Positions 16,838 through 23,121 of a DNA stretch of 64,000 bases are shown here, in pieces; within the stretch, counting starts at the first letter, position 1; each line of letters opens with the position of its first letter. The stretch is from positions 1-64,000 of the forward strand of contig JBGTQJ010000025.1 of assembly GCA_041941305.1 (NCBI GenBank), in the 5' to 3' direction. The position numbers were made by a program, and so were the translations under genes. The notes beneath the pieces are model-generated. The model did not search any database. It saw only the letters and a list, made by a program, of their open reading frames with translations, and was not told the origin of the DNA. Source of the DNA: JANSWP01 sp041941305 (GTDB taxonomy: Bacteria; Bacteroidota; Bacteroidia; Chitinophagales; Saprospiraceae).

Positions 16838-16900
16838 CAATCAATGATGAATGATACGATTATGAATCTAGAATGAATTAATGATATTCAAAATTCAAAA

Positions 16901-16974
16901 GGGCATGTACCCAAGCGGTTTAAAGGGGGAGATTGCAAATCTCTTATTCGTGAGTTCGAATCTCACCGTGCCCT
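16901..16974 (+). tRNA. trnC: tRNA-Cys(GCA)
   Basis: Acceptor GGGCATG pairs with CGTGCCC, anticodon loop TTGCAAA, and the discriminator is U73, the main identity base for cysteine tRNA. Confidence 0.93.
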
Positions 16975-17068
16975 CTGAGTTTTTGAAAAAAAAAGAAGAT
17001 AGGAGATATAATTTCTCAATCTCTCTTCTTCTCAAACTCTCAAACTCTCAAACTCTCAAACTCTTCAA

Positions 17069-17139
17069 GTGAGTATGGTTCAATGGTAGAATCTCTGGCT
17101 TCCACCCAGGAGATGTGGGTTCGATTCCCGCTACTCACT
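17069..17139 (+). tRNA. trnG: tRNA-Gly(TCC)
   Basis: Acceptor GTGAGTA pairs with TACTCAC, anticodon loop CTTCCAC, T stem GTGGG/CCCGC, discriminator U. The spacer before it carries a CTCAAA word repeat. Confidence 0.92.
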
Positions 17140-18070
17140 CTGTAGTTCATTGAAATTAAGAATTTTAGCGATGCTTGAGTCGCTTTTCTGCCTTGTGCAG
17201 GATAAAGAATAAGCCGTCGTAAGGCGGTGAAGAGGGTGTTCTTCCCACAGACCCCTTCCCTGGCAACGGGGATCGTTCAAGCAAGCACCATCCTGCCTCG
17301 ACGCCTGGTCGAGGTCTTCGGGAGAAACCGGAGTACGGAGGATGAAGCCAGTTTATCAGGTTCCTTAGGCAAGAATAGGTTTTCGGCCAACGGTAGGAAA
17401 TCAATCGGGTTGGCTCCCGAGCCTGATAATGCCAAACTGGCGAGTCCTGATTGGACAAGGTGTAGAATAGCTGTGCAAGCATCTTACCCATGTGAGCGCT
17501 TTTATTCAGTATCAAAGGTGAAAGGTCTTACTGGCAGTTTGACCGTAGTAGTCTTGAAGTACGGCACAGTAGGCTTTAGGTAAGCTGAAACGCATGAGGC
17601 GTGTCGTATTCTGTACCTCAAAAGGGTATGGAGCGGCTGATCGGGCACGTCTCCGGGACATTCAAATAGCCTATTTGGTAAGGCATTTGGCTTAAAACCA
17701 AAGGATGCAGGTTCAAATCCTGCTTTGAATACCTAAGCAAAGGCCCGATCAGTGCTATATAATCAAAACGCCTAATTCCAGGGAGCGTAAGCTCAACCTG
17801 GAGTTGCTCAAACTCGCAAGGTGCGAGCGATTTGATGGCTTCCTGCACTTTAAGCAAGCGTTAGAAGCGTAGCTGAATGCCTGGGACAAAGGCAGAGAGA
17901 AAGGAAAATGTCGAGAATGTATAGCATGATGAGAGACAAGCCACTCTCTAAAAAAGGCGGCGTTGTTGACAAACCAACTCGGTTGGTGGACAAGTTGAGA
18001 ATTCTGGGTTGCACCCCGGAGATAATGCAACGAAAGTGTCAACACCTAAGGTGTAGTCTCAACCTTTTTT
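17140..18070 (+). ncRNA. candidate large structured RNA 1 (GOLLD/ROOL-like), containing a tRNA
   Basis: About 0.93 kb lacks a credible gene but is dense in hairpins, for example CCTCGAC/GTCGAGG, CTCGCAAGGTGCGAG, ACCAACTCGGTTGGT and nested pairs near 17780-17805. The block is more GC-rich than the spacers around it. It shares ordered landmarks with the block at 18994-19966: CCTGG-AACGGGGAT, a GTATTCTGT...ATGGAGC element, CCGGGACA before a tRNA-sized insert, and a TAGTCTCAA plus T6 end. The terminator-like end pairs GTTGAGA (17994-18000) with TCTCAAC (18057-18063) before T6. A whole tRNA-Leu sits inside, closed by CTGATCGGGC / GCCCGATCAG (17637-17646, 17743-17752). GOLLD and ROOL RNAs are large RNAs known beside tRNA genes and in phages; class membership here is inference. 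The 5' end is not defined. Confidence 0.7.
17660..17731 (+). tRNA. trnL: tRNA with Leu anticodon (TAA), embedded in structured RNA 1
   Basis: Acceptor ATTCAAA pairs fully with TTTGAAT, anticodon loop CTTAAAA on a TTTGG/CCAAA stem, T arm GCAGG/CCTGC. The variable loop is short (GGAT), again unlike normal tRNA-Leu. It is flanked by the 10-base helix closing this domain of the large RNA. Confidence 0.88.
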
Positions 18071-18073
18071 CCA

Positions 18074-18337
18074 GCGATGTGGCGCAGTGGTAAAGCGCAA
18101 CCCCCTTACAAGGCAGGGGTGATTGGTTCTAAAAATATGCTCTGTGATTTTTTTCAAATTCAAGTTCAAGACCAAGTTCAAGCCCAAGAATTGAAATTGA
18201 ACTTGGTCTTGAACTTGAACTTTCAGGAATTTAGAAGAAAAAAACCTGCATAATCCTTTAGCACATCATGAAAATAATAGAACCAATCAACCCTGCCTTA
18301 CAAGGGGAAGGTCGGGAGTTCGAATCTGAACTGGGAA
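18074..18337 (+). pseudogene. broken tRNA-Val(TAC) split by an inverted duplication
   Basis: The left part has a good D arm (GCGC...GCGC) and a TTACAA anticodon-loop sequence. The right part (from about 18290) repeats CTTACAAGGGG and has a TTCGAATC T loop. Between them, GGCAGGGGTGATTGGTTCT (18112-18130) reappears inverted at 18279-18297 with one mismatch. No acceptor stem can be closed, so the gene looks inactivated. Confidence 0.6.
18156..18222. repeat. word-built hairpin inside the broken tRNA-Val
   Basis: The left arm 18156-18181 is made of TTCAAG words; the right arm 18197-18222 is its reverse complement with one mismatch over 26 bases. A related TTCAAGTTCAAGACCAAG word occurs near 55016. 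Confidence 0.8.
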
Positions 18338-18345
18338 CTGAGGAA

Positions 18346-18417
18346 GGCTCGGTAGCTCAATGGTAGAGCGGTGGCTTGTTAAGCCAAGGGTTGATGGTTC
18401 GAATCCATCCCGTGCCG
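18346..18417 (+). tRNA. trnN: tRNA-Asn(GTT)
   Basis: Acceptor GGCTCGG pairs with CCGTGCC apart from one U-U mismatch, anticodon loop TTGTTAA, T arm GATGG/CCATC, discriminator G. Confidence 0.86.
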
Positions 18418-18437
18418 CTTTTTAATGAATTAATAAA

Positions 18438-18511
18438 CCCGATGTGGCGCAATTGGTGAGCGCACCTGTCTGATATGCAGGAGGTTGTTGGTTCGAGTCC
18501 AACTGTCGGGA
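18438..18511 (+). tRNA. trnI: tRNA-Ile(GAT)
   Basis: Acceptor CCCGATG pairs with TGTCGGG, anticodon loop CTGATAT, T arm GTTGG/CCAAC, discriminator A. Confidence 0.92.
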
Positions 18512-18518
18512 CTTTCAT

Positions 18519-18590
18519 TCCGGTGTAGTTTAAATGGCAAAATGTCTGAGTGTGGATCAGAAGTTAGCGGTTCAAGTCCGTTCGCTGGAA
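18519..18590 (+). tRNA. trnH: tRNA-His(GTG) without an encoded G-1
   Basis: Acceptor TCCGGTG pairs with CGCTGGA, anticodon loop GTGTGGA, T arm AGCGG/CCGTT. The base before position 1 is T, facing A73, whereas bacterial tRNA-His normally encodes G-1 opposite C73. Confidence 0.85.
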
Positions 18591-18598
18591 CATTCAAT

Positions 18599-18671
18599 CC
18601 TGATGTAGCTCAAAGGTAAGCGCAACTGCCTTATACGCAGTGGGTTGGCAGTACAAGTTTGCCCATCAGGA
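18599..18671 (+). tRNA. trnI: tRNA-Ile(TAT)
   Basis: Acceptor CCTGATG pairs with CATCAGG, anticodon loop CTTATAC read as TAT for the AUA codon. The T loop is TACAAGT, so the usual T55 (pseudouridine site) is A. Most bacteria read AUA with a CAT tRNA modified to lysidine, so an encoded TAT anticodon is noteworthy. Confidence 0.82.
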
Positions 18672-18687
18672 CCTTCTTAATGAGAAT

Positions 18688-18750
18688 AAAAATTAAAATG
18701 AAAATATACCCCATGTATGAGCATTTTCATTTTCATTTTGATTTTCATTG
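18688..18750. repeat. word-built hairpin in tRNA spacer
   Basis: AAAATGAAAAT words on the left face ATTTTCATTTT words on the right, just upstream of tRNA-Phe. The design matches 16096-16141. Confidence 0.6.
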
Positions 18751-18755
18751 AAAAC

Positions 18756-18829
18756 GGAGATGTAGCTCCAACTGGTAGAGCGGTGGCTTGAAGTGCCACG
18801 CGGTGTAGGTTCGAATCCTACCGTCTCCG
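18756..18829 (+). tRNA. trnF: tRNA-Phe(GAA)
   Basis: Acceptor GGAGATG pairs with CGTCTCC, anticodon loop TTGAAGT on GTGGC/GCCAC, T arm GTAGG/CCTAC. The discriminator is G rather than the usual A. Confidence 0.9.
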
Positions 18830-18852
18830 CTTGTTACAATATTGAATGAGCC

Positions 18853-18914
18853 AATTTTGAATTTTGAATGGTTTAACAGTAATATTCAAAATTCTTCATT
18901 CAAAATTCAAAATT
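18853..18914. repeat. word-built hairpin in tRNA spacer
   Basis: AATTTTGAATTTTGAATG (18853-18870) is perfectly inverted at 18897-18914 (18 pairs), with a 26-base loop, ending six bases before tRNA-fMet. Confidence 0.8.
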
Positions 18915-18920
18915 AATTAT

Positions 18921-18993
18921 TGCGCGGTGGTGTAATGGTTTAACATCCGGGGCTCATAACCCTGGGCTACGGGTTCGAATCCCGTCTGCGCGA
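18921..18993 (+). tRNA. trnfM: tRNA-fMet-like (CAT)
   Basis: Anticodon loop CTCATAA is flanked by three G-C pairs (GGG/CCC), the initiator signature. The acceptor starts with a weak U1-G72 pair in TGCGCGG / CTGCGCG, in place of the C1-A72 mismatch of standard initiators. T arm ACGGG/CCCGT. Confidence 0.85.
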
Positions 18994-19966
18994 CTAGTTC
19001 TTTGAATGAGGGCTTTGGGAAAAGAACTACGTTAGTTGAGGTATCTTATTTATTTCCAAACCCCTAAAGAAAATGAAAACCTGGACTTGACCAGCAGAAA
19101 AACGTTCTGCTGGTGGTCCGGTGTTTTCGCAGGCAGCTTACTGTCTTTACATAAACCTGGTAACGGGGATAAATCTGATGTGCAAGTAAGCACATTGGAG
19201 ACTTTCTTTCGAGAGAGTTTGAGTAAGCAAGCAACTATCATGTTGGGCTTCCCATGTTCTGAGGGCGACGCTGACGGAACAGGGCCGACATACCTTGTGA
19301 AAGACAACAAGGTTGAGATGGAGACATCAATAGAGAAAGTTGTAGAATTTTGGTTGCGGAGAGGTTATCCACCTTTTCGTTGGCTGAGTTCAGTAAAAAG
19401 GGTATCCGCCTGGCAACGGGTCGTTATCCTGAATTACCGTGAATCGGGAGATTCGCAGGAAGGAGTTTGGTATTCTGTGGGCTAAAATCCATGGAGCCAT
19501 TCCCGGGACACTTCTTCCAAATGTCTAAGCACTGTAAATTCAATTACAGATCACAGAACTTCCATTCTGGTCGAGGACTTGAAGTTGATTTTTGCACAAG
19601 TCCCGGGCGTTGTGGTGTAGTAGATGCCTAAACCCAGTGAAATATATGGGCTGTATTAGTCCGCAAGACTAAAACAGGCGGTATACATTCGAGCAGGCCG
19701 GCTTCAAGGTATAGCCTTGGGGAACGCCTGTTAATGACGGGGGACCAACCCCACTTAGCTGCAAAGAGCGGATTTTGGAGCCGCTATGCAGGTCACGTCT
19801 AAGGTGCTGAACAACCGCAATGATCCCCAACCAATCACGGCATTGGGCAAGTACCCGGCTCTGGCGACGGAAATGGGTGGATAACACAGGAACGCTGATG
19901 GCTGCAATCATTGGTCATAATCTGTGGAAAGCTTGCCTGAAGAAAGCCTTAGTCTCAAGCTTTTTT
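18994..19966 (+). ncRNA. candidate large structured RNA 2 (GOLLD/ROOL-like)
   Basis: About 0.97 kb without a credible gene, homologous in layout to the block at 17140-18070. It has many hairpins (CCAGCAGAA...TTCTGCTGG near 19090-19116, TTAGTCCGCAAGACTAA near 19657, GTGC/GCAC near 19180). A tRNA-sized insert (about 19510-19599) is closed by CCCGGGAC / GTCCCGGG (19502-19509, 19600-19607). The insert has an acceptor-like ACTTC/GAAGT pair and a hairpin CTGTAA/TTACAG but no normal T loop. The 3' end AAAGCTTG...CAAGCTTT followed by T's (to 19966) looks like an intrinsic terminator. Its stem differs from that of RNA 1 in sequence while keeping the pairing. A reading frame at 19036-19485 crosses several hairpins and is judged spurious. 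Confidence 0.68.
19928..19966 (+). terminator. terminator of structured RNA 2
   Basis: AAAGCTTG (from 19928) pairs with CAAGCTTT (from 19956), followed by further T's. The preceding TAGTCTCAA motif is also present just before the T run of RNA 1. Confidence 0.65.
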
Positions 19967-19970
19967 ATAC

Positions 19971-20029
19971 AAGAGCATAGTTTAACGGTAGAATCCTGGA
20001 TTCTATAGGTTCGAATCCTATTGCTCTTG
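19971..20029 (+). pseudogene. 59-base tRNA remnant lacking an anticodon arm
   Basis: Acceptor AAGAGCA pairs perfectly with TGCTCTT and the T arm ATAGG-TTCGAAT-CCTAT is perfect. A D arm is recognisable (GTTT/GAAT). Only ten bases lie between D arm and T arm, so no anticodon arm can form. C74 is still encoded after discriminator G. Confidence 0.7.
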
Positions 20030-20036
20030 CAAACTT

Positions 20037-20110
20037 TGGCTCGTAGCTCAGCTGGCTAGAGCACCGGTCTTTTAAACCGGGAGTCGTGGGTTCGAGTCCC
20101 ACCGGGCCAA
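20037..20110 (+). tRNA. trnK: tRNA-Lys(TTT)
   Basis: Acceptor TGGCTCG pairs with CGGGCCA, anticodon loop CTTTTAA on CCGGT/ACCGG, T arm GTGGG/CCCAC, discriminator A. Confidence 0.93.
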
Positions 20111-20119
20111 CTTTTTTTT

Positions 20120-20190
20120 AATTCGGTCGTCTAAAGGCAGGATACCGGAATTTGACTCCGGAGATGGAGGTTCGAATCCTTCCCGAATTA
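20120..20190 (+). tRNA. trnQ: tRNA-Gln(TTG)
   Basis: Acceptor AATTCGG pairs with CCGAATT, anticodon loop ATTTGAC on CCGGA/TCCGG, T arm GGAGG/CCTTC. It starts ten bases after tRNA-Lys. Confidence 0.9.
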
Positions 20191-20206
20191 CTTTTAAGGA
20201 TGAAGG

Positions 20207-20277
20207 ATGAAGGAGTGAAAGAATTATTTCCCGCACTTCTGCGGGACGGGCTATTAATTCATTATTCACTCCTTCAT
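20207..20277. repeat. word-built hairpin in tRNA spacer
   Basis: ATGAAGGAGTGAA (20207-20219) is inverted at 20265-20277. The left side is built of GGATGAA words, and a CCCGCACTTCTGCGGG hairpin sits in the loop. Confidence 0.7.
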
Positions 20278-20283
20278 TAATAA

Positions 20284-20357
20284 GCTCCTGTAGGCAAAAT
20301 GGTTAAGCCACCGCTCTTTCAAGGCGGAGATTGCGGGTTCGAATCCCGTCGGGAGTA
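20284..20357 (+). tRNA. trnE: tRNA-Glu(TTC)
   Basis: Last gene of the array. Acceptor GCTCCTG pairs with CGGGAGT, anticodon loop CTTTCAA on CCGCT/GGCGG, T arm GCGGG/CCCGT, discriminator A. Confidence 0.92.
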
Positions 20358-20385
20358 CTAATAGTATAGGCTTAAAATCAACGGG

Positions 20386-21966
20386 TTAATTTCCTCCAAT
20401 ATTAAAGGACAAGCCCAAAAAGTATCCCAACTCATAAGGATGATGTATCGGCACAGTATCTCCATCAGACCTGAAAACATCTCCTTCTTTAAAGCCCTGG
20501 TCTAATTTGGTTACACGTCCTCCTACGATTCCGGTATTGATAACGATTCTTTGAGTCTTGCCAATGATGATACTTGGTCCTAAAAAGAAGGTAGCGGATT
20601 GTTGATTGGTCGCATTGCCAATTGGTATCCCAATGCCAAAAGTACCACCTACGGAAACTGGCCGAACTCTTTGCGTATAGAAATGAAAAAAGGTAGAAAG
20701 ATAGGGCGTAAAACTATCCATATCGCGTGCAAGAATGATGGTGTCTCTGAGAAAGTAGTGTTGTGGCCGTTCAAAATATTGACCGAAAGAGATGCCTACA
20801 CTGGCATTCACTTTTAATCCACCAAAAACGGGAACCTGAATAGGTGCAACCTGTATGGCCCTTGAGGAATTTGTCATACCTAGTGAATCTTTGGCTTTAA
20901 ATTCCAAATTCAGTTCCATCTGATCTCCTGTAGCCTTTGTTCGATAGGTGTAGGAAAAGTCATTGGCCAATAAAGCTTCTCGCTCCATACGCAGGGCTAG
21001 CAATTGCTCTATATCTTCCTTTTGTGAAGTTTTGCCCATATGGATCAATTCTTCCTTCTGGTTTTGGATGCTTTCCTCCACCAATTGTGAATTTTGGAAA
21101 ACATTAAGCGCGTCCTGCCTTAATTCCAAAAAATCAGCATCGGCAAATCCCAGAGTGTTCATCTCATCGGTGATTTCTATCAATGAATTCATTTGGTTTT
21201 TATAATCCTGATGATTGGATTGCAAATTTTCTGAAAACTCAGTCAACCGCTTGCTGTGGTTGCTTTTGTCAATAATCTCCTCCAGGCTCAAGGGATCTTC
21301 CAGTTTTTTCTCCAATGCTTTTTCAAGGTTTTCAACCAATAATTTTCTTATCTGCTCTGGCTTTAAATTTGGGTTGTTTTTGATTTTTTCATTCTCTTTG
21401 AGCACCAATTCTTTTATAGCCTTGCTATCCTTAAAATCTTCAATGTTTTTTTGGATTAACTGCAATCGTTTTTCCGTTTGAGTCATATTTTTCAAAGTCG
21501 TCTCATAACGCTCAAATAATCTGGTCATTTGTTGGGCTTCAGCTGTATTTTCTGCAAATCCAGGACCGTCCAGCAAGTCAGTATCTCCCAAACCGTTGTA
21601 AGAATCCCCGGCACCAGAATTCCACATATTAAAAAGACCACCTCCACCAAAATTCATTAAGAGACCAGAAAGATCGATGCCTCCCTGAGCAAATCCATTT
21701 TGTGTGCCTGGCTGTGTAATTCGAATTGTTTTTTGATTGGCTTTTACATCCAGATCGTACAAATAGTTATTGTAATTCTGGACGTGAACAAAAATGTCCT
21801 GATCTTTTCTCACCCTTGGCTCCTTCACTTCCTGACCGTCCACTTCATAACGAACATTTTCCGTTTGGGCGTCATAATAAATGTGAAGAGGTTGGGAAAA
21901 AACAGAAGAATGGAACAAGAATGTAAAGACCAGTAATTGGAAAAAGACTAGATTGGTTTTTCTCAT
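20386..21966 (-). CDS. exported coiled-coil protein with beta-rich C-terminus
   Basis: The start at 21966 is chosen because it opens with a Sec signal peptide (MRKTNLVFFQLLVFTFLFHSSVFSQ); a longer frame begins at 22062. The 526-residue protein has a short N-terminal beta domain, a Gly-rich patch (LLMNFGGGGLFNMWNSG), a long acidic coiled coil (about residues 140-340), and a C-terminal part with alternating hydrophobic residues (GIPIGNATNQQSATFFLGPS onward, ending ELGYFLGLSFNIGGN) suggestive of outer-membrane strands. No known family. It may be an envelope-spanning structural protein. Confidence 0.72.
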   Translation of the reverse strand: MRKTNLVFFQLLVFTFLFHSSVFSQPLHIYYDAQTENVRYEVDGQEVKEPRVRKDQDIFVHVQNYNNYLYDLDVKANQKTIRITQPGTQNGFAQGGIDLSGLLMNFGGGGLFNMWNSGAGDSYNGLGDTDLLDGPGFAENTAEAQQMTRLFERYETTLKNMTQTEKRLQLIQKNIEDFKDSKAIKELVLKENEKIKNNPNLKPEQIRKLLVENLEKALEKKLEDPLSLEEIIDKSNHSKRLTEFSENLQSNHQDYKNQMNSLIEITDEMNTLGFADADFLELRQDALNVFQNSQLVEESIQNQKEELIHMGKTSQKEDIEQLLALRMEREALLANDFSYTYRTKATGDQMELNLEFKAKDSLGMTNSSRAIQVAPIQVPVFGGLKVNASVGISFGQYFERPQHYFLRDTIILARDMDSFTPYLSTFFHFYTQRVRPVSVGGTFGIGIPIGNATNQQSATFFLGPSIIIGKTQRIVINTGIVGGRVTKLDQGFKEGDVFRSDGDTVPIHHPYELGYFLGLSFNIGGN

Positions 21967-22161
21967 AATAGCTAAGTGTTTGATGCGAAAGATGTTTGTT
22001 GATACGGTTACTCCCGTCCTAAAGTTAGCACTTTCCATAATAAAATAAAATTCGAAAAACAATTGGACGGGAAGCGGTCTTGTCTCCCGCTTCCTTGTCC
22101 ATTGTTAGGAATCTCTAAATTTGAATGATGAATTCAGGTTAAAAATGAAATGTATAGTAAT

Positions 22162-22446
22162 CGCCCAAATTTTTGGGCTAAGTTCTTGTTCACCATTATG
22201 AATAGGTTATTTTGAGTTTGTTTTTTTATCAAGTGAGGTGAAAAATGCAGGCATAGCCTTAGCTCTCTGGGTTTGCTTGTGCCAGTGGTACAAAAGCAAT
22301 GTAGTATTTTCAACAGCCTGTCCCGAACTTGATTCGGGAAAGCTTGATAAAAAAAGAAGCCGAAATAGCTATTTGATAATTTTGAACAAGAACTTAACTT
22401 AGTTAGATTCATCTGCTGTTTTTAACCAGCCCAAAGAATTTGGGCG
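22162..22446. repeat. MITE-like inverted-repeat element
   Basis: The outer arm CGCCCAAATTTTTGGGCT with adjoining TAAGTTCTTGTTCA (22162-22192) recurs inverted as TGAACAAGAACTTA (22383-22396) and AGCCCAAAG-AATTTGGGCG (22428-22446). A nested pair, TTTTTTTATCAAG / CTTGATAAAAAAA, lies inside. The 285 bases hold no convincing gene, so this looks like a non-autonomous palindromic element. Confidence 0.65.
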
Positions 22447-22456
22447 GTTACCGTAA

Positions 22457-22882
22457 CTAAAGCCCTGCAAGGGATTTAGCTGCTGCGTGCGAGCAATGAA
22501 TGCCTTTTGGAACAAAGATTTTGTATTTGACATTTTCTTCCAAAGCGACACCATTCACGGTTACAGTTTTGTACATGTTGGGTGCATTCAATATCAATTC
22601 ATTAGGCTTGTCGGCCAAGTGCTCCACTTCATAACGACCATTGGCAACCAAGGCTTCCATCACTTTTTCATTTGGGACATTGGAGGATATACCTACGAAT
22701 ATGGTGGCGATGTCCTTATCCCATTTTTGCACTTCCAATCTGCCATCCAGATCAAGGATTAGCTGTTCAATGTCTTCCAGTGCAACAGAAGTGACCAATG
22801 TTTTTTCAATAGGCTTTTGAGCCTGTAGCAATCCTGCTACCAAGAGGATAGCTCCAATTAAACTGATTTTTAAATTTTTCAT
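22457..22882 (-). CDS. exported small beta protein (DUF4097-like)
   Basis: The 141-residue protein has a clear signal peptide (MKNLKISLIGAILLVAGLLQAQ). The remainder alternates polar and hydrophobic residues, with LDLDGRLEVQKW, ILNAPNMYKTVTVNG and VKYKIFVPKGI, reminiscent of the right-handed beta-helix-like DUF4097 family but shorter. The end (HCSHAAAKSLAGL) is close to the inverted-repeat element and may be a truncated tail. Function unknown. Confidence 0.65.
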   Translation of the reverse strand: MKNLKISLIGAILLVAGLLQAQKPIEKTLVTSVALEDIEQLILDLDGRLEVQKWDKDIATIFVGISSNVPNEKVMEALVANGRYEVEHLADKPNELILNAPNMYKTVTVNGVALEENVKYKIFVPKGIHCSHAAAKSLAGL

Positions 22883-23070
22883 GACCGTCTTTTTTGGGTG
22901 TGGGCTAAGGGAGTCAGTCAGAAACCTTTTCCCAAAGCCTTAAAAGGGTTGACGGTCTTTTTATTTGGTGGGGAGGGAGAAGGTTACCCAGGAAGAATAA
23001 TAAATTGTGATTTGATGTTGGGTAGTCAAAAATTTAGGTTTGAGAAACTTGAGCATAGATGGTGTTGAGC

Positions 23071-23112
23071 CGAGTTTCTTAAACCTTTGAAAGTTAGGGT
23101 TTAAGAAACTCG
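23071..23112 (-). terminator. hairpin downstream of the caspase operon
   Basis: CGAGTTTCTTAAACC (23071-23085) and GGTTTAAGAAACTCG (23098-23112) are perfectly complementary over 15 bases. It begins nine bases past the stop codon of the last gene of the minus-strand operon, so it probably protects or ends that transcript. Confidence 0.6.
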
Positions 23113-23121
23113 ATCTCTCGC

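Noticed and set aside
17165..17583. Two overlapping open frames of about 117 residues in the first structured RNA block
   Set aside because: They lie on opposite strands across strong hairpins, have no recognisable domain or ribosome-loading context, and the region shares RNA landmarks with another block in which those frames are not kept.
17140..18070. Group I or group II intron inserted in a tRNA
   Set aside because: No tRNA flanks it as exons of one gene. The enclosed tRNA is complete, and there is no intron-type core or maturase gene that I can see.
19036..19485. 149-residue plus-strand open frame in the second structured RNA block
   Set aside because: It crosses several hairpins shared in layout with block 1, has no signal or domain, and the homologous part of block 1 is not open in the same way.
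15862..20357. Prophage carrying the tRNA array
   Set aside because: No capsid, portal, terminase, integrase or lysis genes are present in the window. A phage origin remains possible for the array but is not supported by neighbouring genes.
22134..22412. 92-residue minus-strand open frame
   Set aside because: It is contained almost entirely in the palindromic element and its arms are translated inverted repeats. No ribosome-loading context or homology is visible.
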